NCBI RefSeq assembly: GCF_016861975.1
Contig: NZ_BOMB01000013.1
Coordinates: forward strand, 1 to 64,000
Origin: Actinocatenispora rupis
GTDB lineage: Bacteria > Actinomycetota > Actinomycetes > Mycobacteriales > Micromonosporaceae
Reading direction: 5' to 3'
DNA length: 64,000 bases
Shown here: piece after piece, positions 39,823 to 46,355 of the stretch
Position numbering within the stretch: position 1 is the first letter of the stretch
How the letters are laid out: each line of letters starts with the position of its first letter
Translations under genes and position numbers: made by a program
The notes under the pieces: model-generated
Databases searched by the model: none
Told to the model about the DNA's origin: nothing
What the model saw: only the letters and a program-made list of their open reading frames with translations

Positions 39823-40317
39823 ATGCCCAAGCCGACCAGGGGTGCCCGTCTGGGTGGCAGCCCGGCCCACGAGCGGTTGATGCTGGCGAACCTGGCGACG
39901 TCGCTGTTCAAGCACGGCAAGATCACGACCACCGAGGCGAAGGCGAAGCGGGTCCGCCCGCTGGCCGAGCGTATGGTCACCTTCGCCAAGCGCGGTGACC
40001 TGCACGCCCGCCGTCAGGTGGCCACCGTGGTCCGGGACAAGGACGTGGCGTACCAGCTGTTCGCAGAGATCGCGCCGCGGTTCACCAACCGGCCCGGCGG
40101 CTACACCCGGATCGTGAAGGTCGGCCCGCGCAAGGGCGACAACGCGCCGATGGCCGTCATCGAGCTGGTCGAGGAGCTGGCCGAGGCGCCGGCGCCGAAG
40201 CGGTCGGCCCGTCCGGCCGCCGCCAAGACGGAGACCGCCGCCGCGCTGGCCCCGGAGGAGCCCGCGGCCGAGGCCGCCGTCGAGGACACCGACGCGGACG
40301 AGAGCAAGTCCGAGTAG
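39823..40317 (+). CDS. rplQ: 50S ribosomal protein L17
   Basis: A 164-residue L17. Core at about 1-118 ([21 protein letters not shown] and the [22 protein letters not shown] end), followed by an acidic Ala/Glu-rich extension of about 45 residues as in other actinobacteria. ATG 39823. A terminator follows truA and another lies between rplQ and truA. Confidence 0.97.
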   Translation: MPKPTRGARLGGSPAHERLMLANLATSLFKHGKITTTEAKAKRVRPLAERMVTFAKRGDLHARRQVATVVRDKDVAYQLFAEIAPRFTNRPGGYTRIVKVGPRKGDNAPMAVIELVEELAEAPAPKRSARPAAAKTETAAALAPEEPAAEAAVEDTDADESKSE

Positions 40318-40334
40318 GTTCGCAGTTCCTGGCC

Positions 40335-40367
40335 GAGCCCGTCACCGCCTCGCGCGGTGGCGGGCTC
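40335..40367 (+). terminator. terminator after rplQ
   Basis: 14-bp stem with one G-T pair (40335-40348 with 40354-40367) and a 5-nt loop, 17 bp after the rplQ stop. It ends the alpha operon before truA, although read-through to truA is possible. Confidence 0.8.
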
Positions 40368-40396
40368 GATCCATTGGTACGGAAGGGTTTCGGGCG

Positions 40397-41227
40397 TTGC
40401 GGTTGCGGATGGGCGTGGCGTACGACGGCACGGGGTTCTCGGGTTGGGCGGTGCAGCCGGACCGCCGCAGCGTCGCGGGAGTACTCGGGGAGGCGCTCGG
40501 GCGGCTGTTCCGGGAGTACGACGGGTTGACGGTGGCGGGGCGTACCGATGCGGGGGTGCACGCCACCGGTCAGGTGTGCCACGTCGACGTTCCCGACGAC
40601 GCCTGGGTACGCGTGGCGTCGGCGCGCGGTGCCGCGGCCCCGGACCCGACCGTCGCGGTGCGGCGGCTCGCCGGGGTGCTGCCGCCCGACGTACGCGTGC
40701 ATGCCGTGACCCCGGTCGACCCGCGCTTCGACGCGCGCTTCTCGGCGTTCCGCCGGAGGTACGAGTACCGGATCACGGACGACCCGGCCGGGCCCACGCC
40801 GCTGCGCCGGTACGACACGCTCGGGTGGCCGCGGACCCTCGACACCGCGGCGATGGCGGACGCCGCGCGCGGACTGCTCGGCGAGCACGACTTCGCCGCG
40901 TACTGCCGGCGCAAGGACAACGCCACCACCATCCGCGAACTCCAGCGGCTCGACGTGGTCCGCGGTGACGTCATCACCGTGTCGGTGGCGGCCGACGCGT
41001 TCTGCCAGGCGATGGTGCGCAGCCTCGTCGGCGCGCTGCTCGCCGTCGGTGAGGGACGGCGCACCGTACCGTGGCCGGGTGGGTTGCTGACGCGTACGGA
41101 ACGGGCCAGCGAGGTGACCGTGGCGCCCGCGCACGGGCTGAGCCTGGTCGGCGTGGACTACCCGACCGACCCGGCGGAATGGGCCGCCCGGGACGCCGCC
41201 ACCCGCCGCCGCCGCGACGAGACCTGA
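40397..41227 (+). CDS. truA: tRNA pseudouridine(38-40) synthase TruA
   Basis: A 276-residue enzyme that makes pseudouridine at tRNA positions 38-40. The catalytic Asp is in GRTDAGVHATGQVCHVD, and the family signature RRYEYRI and FCQAMVRSLVGALLAVG are present. TTG 40397 gives LRLRMGVAYDGTGFSGW with GGAAGGG upstream. An enzyme of the tRNA anticodon stem stands directly against the permuted tRNA array on the other strand; this is also the common position after rplQ in many bacteria, so the proximity may be chance. Confidence 0.95.
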   Translation: MRLRMGVAYDGTGFSGWAVQPDRRSVAGVLGEALGRLFREYDGLTVAGRTDAGVHATGQVCHVDVPDDAWVRVASARGAAAPDPTVAVRRLAGVLPPDVRVHAVTPVDPRFDARFSAFRRRYEYRITDDPAGPTPLRRYDTLGWPRTLDTAAMADAARGLLGEHDFAAYCRRKDNATTIRELQRLDVVRGDVITVSVAADAFCQAMVRSLVGALLAVGEGRRTVPWPGGLLTRTERASEVTVAPAHGLSLVGVDYPTDPAEWAARDAATRRRRDET

Positions 41228-41269
41228 CCCGCGCCGGTTCCCTTGCGCGGCAGGCGATCCGGGATAGGT

Positions 41270-41300
41270 GGGCCCGGCGGAGTAGCCTTCCGCCGGGCCC
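41270..41300. terminator. bidirectional terminator between truA and the tRNA-like array
   Basis: Perfect 12-bp GC stem (41270-41281 with 41289-41300) with a 7-nt loop, between the convergent truA (ends 41227) and the last tRNA-like half (minus strand, ends about 41310). It marks the 3' end of the array transcript and shows that no further tRNA 3' half follows the last 5' half. Confidence 0.85.
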
Positions 41301-41309
41301 GTGGGATAT

Positions 41310-41377
41310 TCGACTGCTCTACCGATTGAGCTAACCGCGCGAAGCGCGGGGGAGGACTCGAACCTCCAACCGGTCGA
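41310..41377 (-). tRNA. permuted tRNA-like gene 3 (3' half before 5' half)
   Basis: Read on the minus strand. The 3' half comes first: anticodon-stem strand TCGAC (41377-41373), variable loop CGGTT, T arm GGAGGTTCGAGTCCTCC (41367-41351), acceptor strand CCCGCGC (41350-41344). A TTC linker follows. Then the 5' half: GCGCGGT, U8 A9, D arm GCTCAATCGGTAGAGC (41331-41316), A26, anticodon-stem strand GTCGA (41314-41310). Acceptor pairs 1-72 to 6-67 match, with a U7-C66 mismatch; the anticodon stem matches 5 of 5. From position 1 to 33 the half follows canonical tRNA numbering exactly, including A14, A15, G18, G19, A21 and U33. No downstream T arm exists, so only permutation can build a tRNA. If the halves join at 33/34 the anticodon would read GUU, but this is uncertain. 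Confidence 0.72.
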
Positions 41378-41437
41378 TCAACGACCCGTCGCCGATTTGG
41401 TAGCGCCGACACGTTTAAGAGCGGGATCATCCTGTGG

Positions 41438-41539
41438 GCCCACGACTCTGCCATTGAGCCTACCGCCCGTCGGGAGAACCGTTGCGGCGCAACGGTTCCC
41501 GTGAGCCGGGCGGGCCGGATTCGAACCGGCAACCTGGGC
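41438..41539 (-). tRNA. permuted tRNA-like gene 2 (3' half before 5' half, hairpin linker)
   Basis: Minus strand: anticodon-stem strand GCCCA (41539-41535), variable loop GGTT, T arm GCCGGTTCGAATCCGGC (41530-41514), acceptor strand CCGCCCG (41513-41507), G73. A 36-nt linker (41505-41470) contains a near-perfect AACCGTTG hairpin. Then the 5' half: CGGGCGG (41469-41463), U8 A9, D arm GGCTCAATGGCAGAGTC (41460-41444), G26, TGGGC (41442-41438). Acceptor pairing is 7 of 7 and anticodon stem 5 of 5 between the two permuted parts; the 5' half does not pair with any T-arm half downstream of it. If joined at 33/34 the anticodon would be GAC, though position 33 would then be C rather than U. No CCA is encoded. 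Confidence 0.7.
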
Positions 41540-41619
41540 CTGTCGTCCGTACTCCCTCGATTCGACACTCGGCGAGAATGCTGATCCTGGAGCGATAGCG
41601 TGAACGTGACTCGGTGTCC

Positions 41620-41718
41620 GGGACTGCCTCTGCCAGTTGGGCTATCCCGTCACGAGTGACGGGAGGAGGACTCGAACCTCCACTGTGGACCCGGCGCCTG
41701 GAACGCGCGGGTCATCCC
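41620..41718 (-). tRNA. permuted tRNA-like gene 1 (3' half before 5' half, long variable arm)
   Basis: Minus strand: probable anticodon-stem strand GGGAT (41718-41714), then 32 nt that fold into a strong hairpin (a type II-like variable arm), T arm GGAGGTTCGAGTCCTCC (41681-41665), acceptor strand TCCCGTC (41664-41658), A73, linker CTCGT. The 5' half follows: GACGGGA (41651-41645), U8 A9, D arm GCCCAACTGGCAGAGGC (41642-41626), A26, GTCCC (41624-41620). Acceptor pairing is 7 of 7; the anticodon stem has four Watson-Crick pairs and one G-U. The T arm is identical to that of gene 3. Bases before GGGAT read GGACA, which would give anticodon GGA (Ser, consistent with a long variable arm), but U33 is missing, so the anticodon is unproven. 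Confidence 0.66.
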
Positions 41719-41957
41719 TGTCCGCGCGACCCTGGTTCAGGCTGAGCATCAGTCTCAGTCTGCGCTCCTTGGCGCGGGGTCAGCATAACCGTTGCGGGCA
41801 AGGGGATCGAGCGCTTTCCCGCCGCCGCACTCCGGACCACCGTCGCGACACGGTACCTGTGCGACGTGGCCACGCACGACTGGCGCCACGCGGATCCGGC
41901 GTCACGCGGAGCCGGAGCGACGTGCCACGTAACCGATGCGGCGCGAGCAACCCGTGT

Positions 41958-42038
41958 GACCAGGAACCGGTGCCGCACAAGAACCCGGGGCCGCGAGTAC
42001 CGGGGCCACGAGTACCGGGGCCCACAAGTACCGGGGGA
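41958..42038. repeat. short tandem repeats, about 15-17 bp units
   Basis: Four tandem units of the form CACRAGTACCGGGGCC (41976-41991, 41992-42006, 42007-42023, 42024-42038), preceded by a diverged unit from 41958. They lie in the gene-free stretch between the tRNA-like array and its neighbour (41719-42079). That stretch otherwise holds a TATGCT -10-like hexamer on the minus strand near 41783-41788, a possible promoter of the array, and one AACCGTTG repeat. Confidence 0.65.
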
Positions 42039-42079
42039 TGGGCGGCGCGGAGGCTCGGTCGGTTGGTACGCAAGGGAAA

Positions 42080-42113
42080 GCCGCGCCGTCCCGAGCGTGC
42101 GGGGCGGCGCGGC
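42080..42113 (-). terminator. terminator of the conserved hypothetical gene
   Basis: 14-bp stem with one G-T pair (42080-42093 with 42100-42113), just after the stop of the minus-strand gene and followed, on that strand, by TTTCCCTT. It should prevent read-through into the tRNA-like array 360 bp further on. Confidence 0.8.
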
Positions 42114-42119
42114 GTGCGG

Positions 42120-42851
42120 TCAGCCGAACAGGTACCCGAGGACCCGCTCGCCGACCTTGCGGTCCTCGACCTCGGTGCCGTTCGCGTCCTCGCGGGCGAA
42201 CTTCACGGCGGCCTGGAGCTTCTCGACGCGGTCGACGAGTTCGTTGATGCGGCTGGCGGGCAGCGCACCGGAGAACTTCACGGTGCGCCAGTATCCGACG
42301 GTGACGTCCTCGTGGTAGACCTCGACCTGCGCCGGGTGCTTCTCGGTCGCCTCTGCCTTGACGTGGTTGCGCGGCACCTTCCGGGTACGCAGGGTCTGCA
42401 CGGGCTCGGTGGCGAACGAGTCGGCGGACGCGTCGTAGGTCCAGGACTCGGCGGCGTCGAGCACCGGCAGCTTGCGCACGAACGTGTGCAGGTCGACGAG
42501 CTGCTTCTCCAGGAACAGCAGGTACGTGACGGGCACGTCGGACAGGATCGTCCGGCCGTCGACGGTCACGTCGGCGCGGGCCGTGCAGTTCGCCCAGTCC
42601 TTGGTGGCGGTGACGTCGAACAGCCGGGTGAGGATGCGGACCGTCTCCCGGATGACGTCGTCGGCCTTGACCTGCACGCGGGTCGACTCGGGCGGCAGCC
42701 GCTCACCCTCCTCGTCCTTCGGCTGGTACGTCCGGGAGATGCCGGACAGCGCGGCCTGCTTCTGCAGGGCGTGGTGGCTCGCGGTGAGCTCGGCGAACGA
42801 GCGGCTCTTGACGCCCTTCTCCACGGCGATGATCTGGTTCAGCTTGGCCAT
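42120..42851 (-). CDS. conserved actinobacterial protein of unknown function (DUF7873-like)
   Basis: A 243-residue protein starting AKLNQIIAVEKGVKSRSFAEL and ending KVGERVLGYLFG, with the conserved VKADDVIRETVRILTRLFDVT, FLEKQLVDLHTFVRKLPVL and RKVPRNHVKAEATEKHPAQ segments. I recognise it as a widespread actinomycete family without known function; the DUF number is from memory. It has no signal peptide or membrane segment and a mixed alpha/beta composition. I chose ATG 42851 with GAAGG 8 nt upstream; ATG 42869 adds six residues. It is transcribed toward the tRNA-like array but ends in its own terminator. Confidence 0.75.
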   Translation of the reverse strand: MAKLNQIIAVEKGVKSRSFAELTASHHALQKQAALSGISRTYQPKDEEGERLPPESTRVQVKADDVIRETVRILTRLFDVTATKDWANCTARADVTVDGRTILSDVPVTYLLFLEKQLVDLHTFVRKLPVLDAAESWTYDASADSFATEPVQTLRTRKVPRNHVKAEATEKHPAQVEVYHEDVTVGYWRTVKFSGALPASRINELVDRVEKLQAAVKFAREDANGTEVEDRKVGERVLGYLFG

Positions 42852-42959
42852 CGTTTCTGCCTTCGACATTCGCCGGTACGGCGAAGGGAATGTGGTGTCG
42901 GCACCGGAGGCTACCGGCCGCGGGCAAGCGGACGGCACCGCTTTTCCGCCGGTACGGCA

Positions 42960-44192
42960 GGAAACCGTTGCGGTACAAGACGTTCCGGTGTGGAGGGTGA
43001 AACCGTACGCGGGGCTGCGGCGTGGTGTGTGCCGCCTTCGGGTCGTCGCGCCGGGGCCGCATCTTCGCGGTGTCCGCCGTGAAACCGGGACGTCGGGCAA
43101 GGCGTGGAGTGGGTGCCCGGACGGGCACCGTACCCCGAGGAGTCCCCATGCGCATCCCCCGAATGCTCGCCGTGCCGGTCGTCGCGGCCGCGCTCGCCCT
43201 CGCCGCGGGTGCGCCCGCGCTCGCGACGCCGGAGAGCCCGAGCCCCAGCCCGAGCCCGAGCGACAGCGCGAGTCCGAGCGACAGCGCAAGCCCCAGCGCG
43301 AGTCCCAGCAGCAGTGCGAGTCCGAGCGCCAGCACGCCCGACGACAGCCCGAGCCCCAGCCCGAGTACGTCCACCGAGCCGGGGACGCCGTTCTCGGTGG
43401 AGGGCACGTTCTCGCCCGACCCGGCGGCGGAGGGCGACCGGGTGACGCTCACCGTGACCGTCCGGTACACCAGCGCCGGTGGGCAGCTGACCGTCGACGG
43501 CCTCGGCGGCCCGCTGTCCGTCCGGTACACGCCGGAGGAGTACGCGTGCGGGATGACGACGTCGTCCCGGATGACCTGCCAGGTACCCACCGACGAGGAT
43601 GCCGCCGTCTACACCACGACGCTCGTCGTCCGGCACCTGACGCACTCGCCGACCAGGCGGTGGGTGACGCTGACCGCGCACAACGACGAGGGCACCGTCT
43701 CCGCGCGGGTACCGGTGACGCTCGTGTCGTCGAGCGCGTCGCCCAGCGGCAGCCCCACGGCCACCGCATCCCCGAGTACGCCCGCGGCCGGCGGCCTGCC
43801 CGTGACCGGTACCTCGCTGCTGCTCGTCGGCGGTGTCGCCGCCGTACTGCTCGGCACCGGTACTGTCGCCCTGCTCCTCGCCCGACGCCGTACCGTCGGC
43901 TGACCCCCGGGATCCGGCGGCAGGCAACGCCTCCGCTGGCCCTTGAACACAGAACCGTTGGCAGACAACGGGTCAGCTGTGAGGGGCCGCCGCGGAACCG
44001 TTGGCGGGAAACGGGTCGGCGCTGTGGACGGCGCCCGTCGCGCATCGCGTCGGGCGCCGTCGCAGCGCTGCCGCCCGCGCGACCACCGAGCCGGAAACCG
44101 TTGACAGGAAAGGGTTCCGGCCGGGGTGGGCGGCCCTCGCCGTGGGCGGCTAGCCGCGTCCGCCGGCGGAACCGTTGGCCGACAACGTGTTC
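42960..44192. repeat. AACCGTTG palindromic repeat family (five copies in this span)
   Basis: Short imperfect palindromes of the form GGAACCGTTG-N5-CAACGGGTTC occur at 42961-42987, 43952-43974, 43995-44017, 44091-44120 and 44169-44192. Two further members are at 41476-41498 (inside the linker of tRNA-like gene 2) and 41787-41805. Four lie within 240 bp in the gene-free gap 43904-44214 between two convergent genes, where they are the only recognisable content. All are extragenic. Confidence 0.65.
43148..43903 (+). CDS. LPXTG-like cell-wall surface protein
   Basis: A 251-residue exported protein: signal peptide at about 1-27 (AVPVVAAALALAAGAPALA), a Ser/Pro-rich linker at about 29-75 built from PSPSPS/DSASPS units, and a beta-rich domain of about 100 residues with two Cys (YACGMTT and MTCQV). 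A second Ser/Thr linker leads to a sortase-type end: LPVTG, membrane helix and Arg-rich tail (RRRTVG). ATG 43148 has CCGAGGAGTCCCC upstream. The domain may bind or pack at the wall; its ligand is unknown. Confidence 0.8.
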   Translation: MRIPRMLAVPVVAAALALAAGAPALATPESPSPSPSPSDSASPSDSASPSASPSSSASPSASTPDDSPSPSPSTSTEPGTPFSVEGTFSPDPAAEGDRVTLTVTVRYTSAGGQLTVDGLGGPLSVRYTPEEYACGMTTSSRMTCQVPTDEDAAVYTTTLVVRHLTHSPTRRWVTLTAHNDEGTVSARVPVTLVSSSASPSGSPTATASPSTPAAGGLPVTGTSLLLVGGVAAVLLGTGTVALLLARRRTVG

Positions 44193-44214
44193 GCCGGGCG
44201 TTGCGGCGGGACGG

Positions 44215-45333
44215 TCAGTCGGCGTTGCGGCGGGCGTCGACCACACCCGTCAGGTACGTCTGGACCATGTCGGTGACGATCTGCTGCGTGGTGGCGTTGC
44301 CGGCCGGCGCCTTGCCGTCGGTACGGCCGACCACGACGTAGAGCACGTAGTGGCCGTACGACTGGAGGGTGAAGACGGTCGGCGACTTCGCCAGCTTCGG
44401 TGCGCCGGGCGCGGACAGGCCGGCGAAGTTGCCGCGGGTCTGCCGGCCGAGCTGCTTGATCGCGTCGGCCGCGGACTGCGCGCCGGCCGAGTCGGCGAGG
44501 TTGCAGATCCCGGCGGTCAGCACGTACCCGTCGGCGGGTGCGGCGAGCGTCGCCCGGATCACCTGCGTGCAGTGGTACTTGGTGAGCACGCCGCCGACCT
44601 TGCCCGTGGCCGCCTGCCCGCACACCGTGCGCGGCTTGTCCCGCGCCAGGATCCGGTACGTGGCGTCCCGGCCCGGGTCCGGGTGCAGGTCGTCCTGCCC
44701 CCACACCTCGTCGACGGTCAGCGGCTTCGGATCCGTACCGCGCGCGCTGACGTCGATCGGCGACCGGGTCGGCGACGGACTCGGCGGGGTCGTCGCCGAG
44801 TGCTTCGGCCCGGCCGTCGGCGTGTCCTGCGGATTGCCCTTGACCAGCGCGTACGACCCGGCGAGCAGACCGCCGAGGAGCACCACCGCGGCGATCCCGG
44901 CGAGTACCTTCGGCCAGCGGTGCGGCCGGTCCCGACGCGGCGGCGTGGGCACGGGCTCGGGCGTCGCGGCGGGCGCGAACGGGCGTACCGGGTCGCCGAA
45001 GGGCTGGGCGGGCAGTCCCGTGCCGAACGGCGCACCGGAGCCCGGTTGGGGCGCGAACGGACTCGGCGGCGGCGCCCCCAACGACGGCCCCGCGAACCCC
45101 TGCCCCGGATGCTGCTGCTGTCCCTGGTACGCCTGGCCCGACGCCTGCCCCGGGTACTGCTGCGCCCCGGGGTACGGCTGGGAGCCGGGGGGCGACGACT
45201 GTCCGGAGTACGGCGGGGTCGCCTGGTCCGGGAAGGGCTGCATCGAGGTGGGCTGATCCTGGGATCCGACCTGCTCCCGGTCGGTGTGCGGGGGCGGGAA
45301 GCCGCCCGGATACCGTGGGTCCGGGTGCGTCAT
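44215..45333 (-). CDS. proline/glutamine-rich single-pass membrane protein
   Basis: A 372-residue protein. About 1-145 is disordered, rich in Pro, Gly and Gln (YPGAQQYPGQASGQAYQGQQ type). One membrane helix is at about 150-172 (VLAGIAAVVLLGGLLAGSYAL), followed by an extracytoplasmic domain with three Cys (TVCGQ, YHCTQ and GICNL). ATG 45333 follows a short upstream in-frame stretch; GTG or TTG alternatives exist. Such proteins are common and uncharacterised in actinomycetes. Confidence 0.7.
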   Translation of the reverse strand: MTHPDPRYPGGFPPPHTDREQVGSQDQPTSMQPFPDQATPPYSGQSSPPGSQPYPGAQQYPGQASGQAYQGQQQHPGQGFAGPSLGAPPPSPFAPQPGSGAPFGTGLPAQPFGDPVRPFAPAATPEPVPTPPRRDRPHRWPKVLAGIAAVVLLGGLLAGSYALVKGNPQDTPTAGPKHSATTPPSPSPTRSPIDVSARGTDPKPLTVDEVWGQDDLHPDPGRDATYRILARDKPRTVCGQAATGKVGGVLTKYHCTQVIRATLAAPADGYVLTAGICNLADSAGAQSAADAIKQLGRQTRGNFAGLSAPGAPKLAKSPTVFTLQSYGHYVLYVVVGRTDGKAPAGNATTQQIVTDMVQTYLTGVVDARRNAD

Positions 45334-45371
45334 GCGCGCCAGAGTACCCAACGAGCCGAAGGGGCCACCGC

Positions 45372-46313
45372 GTGCCGAACGAGCCTGCCGACGACCCGGG
45401 GCGAGCGGTCCGACCGGCGCCCGGCGACCCGACGCACCCCGGCACCCCCGCTCAGGACTCCGCCCCCACGCCCCGCGACGCCGCCGGCGAGTCCACGGAG
45501 CCAGGCGAGGCAGCGGCGACCGCGGACAGCGGCGCCGCCGGCCCCGACCCCGCCCCGACGCCCGCCGCCGCCCCGACGCCCGGCTCCGCGGAACGTGGCA
45601 CCGGCGCGACGCCTGGCTTCGACGCCACGGTTCCCGACGCTGCCGGGGACGACGGCGCGGTTTCCGACGCTGCCGGGGACGGTACGGCGGGGCCCGGTGA
45701 CGGGGCAGCGGCCGGGGAGCACTACTTCACGGCGGATCCGAGCGCGCCCGCGACCCGGTCGACGGTACGGTTCGCGGTCGGTACGCGGGAGGTGCGGTTG
45801 ACCGCGGCGGGCGGGGTGTTCTCGGCGTCGCGGCTGGACCCGGGCACGGCCGTACTGCTGCGTAAGGCGCCGTTGCCGCGGCGGGCCGGGACGCTGCTGG
45901 ACCTGGGCTGCGGGTACGGGCCGATCGCGGCAGCGCTGGCGGTGAGCGCGCCGGCCGCCACGGTGTACGCGGTGGATGTGAACGCCCGCGCGCTGGACCT
46001 GGTGCGGGAGAACGCGGCCGCGCTGGGTGCCGCCGACCGGATCGTCCCGGCGACGCCGGACGCGGTGCCGGCGGACGTGGTGTTCGACGAGATCTGGTCG
46101 AATCCGCCGATCCGGATCGGGAAGCCGGCGCTGCACGGGCTGCTGACGACGTGGCTGCCGCGGCTGGCGCCGGGCGGGGTGGCGTGGCTGGTCGTGGCCC
46201 GTAACCTGGGCGCCGACTCGCTGGCCGGCTGGCTGACCACCCAGGGGTACGCGGTGGACCGGCACGCGAGCCAGAAGGGCTACCGGGTGCTGTCCGTCGC
46301 CGCGGCCGGATAA
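45372..46313 (+). CDS. RsmC-like class I methyltransferase
   Basis: A 313-residue protein. About 1-110 is Ala/Pro/Gly-rich and disordered, with an internal duplication (DAAGDD/DAAGDG). The rest is a Rossmann methyltransferase of the RsmC/RlmG type: HYFTADPSAP, SASRLDPGTAVLLRKAPLP, SAM-binding LLDLGCGYGPIAAAL, and catalytic NPP in WSNPPIRIGK. These families methylate guanine N2 in rRNA, so 16S or 23S rRNA is the likely target. GTG 45372 lies 39 bp from the start of the divergent membrane-protein gene. Confidence 0.82.
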   Translation: MPNEPADDPGRAVRPAPGDPTHPGTPAQDSAPTPRDAAGESTEPGEAAATADSGAAGPDPAPTPAAAPTPGSAERGTGATPGFDATVPDAAGDDGAVSDAAGDGTAGPGDGAAAGEHYFTADPSAPATRSTVRFAVGTREVRLTAAGGVFSASRLDPGTAVLLRKAPLPRRAGTLLDLGCGYGPIAAALAVSAPAATVYAVDVNARALDLVRENAAALGAADRIVPATPDAVPADVVFDEIWSNPPIRIGKPALHGLLTTWLPRLAPGGVAWLVVARNLGADSLAGWLTTQGYAVDRHASQKGYRVLSVAAAG

Positions 46314-46355
46314 CCCCGCGACAGGGCGGCCGGTCACCTGCACAATCGGGTACTC

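Noticed and set aside
41310-41718. Reading the array as degenerate conventional tRNA pseudogenes
   Set aside because: In the conventional order the acceptor strands do not pair (for example GACGGGA with CCGCCCG), the first T arm has no D arm before it and the last D arm has no T arm after it, while the permuted order pairs nearly perfectly three times.
41310-41718. A two-piece (permuted) tmRNA
   Set aside because: There are three separate units, each with a full D arm, and no tag reading frame or pseudoknot region between halves.
41310-41760. A permuted group I intron (intron-exon swap) as explanation of the array
   Set aside because: The sequences between neighbouring units are only about 60-80 nt, far too short for two group I half-introns, and I see no P/Q/R/S core.
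41637-43082. A plus-strand open frame of 481 codons over the tRNA-like array and its neighbour
   Set aside because: It is antisense to the tRNA-like halves and the conserved hypothetical gene, with no family resemblance and no ribosome site.
42472-45801. A plus-strand open frame of 1109 codons
   Set aside because: It crosses several convincing genes on both strands, is Arg/Pro/Gly-rich without recognisable domains, and is a shadow frame.
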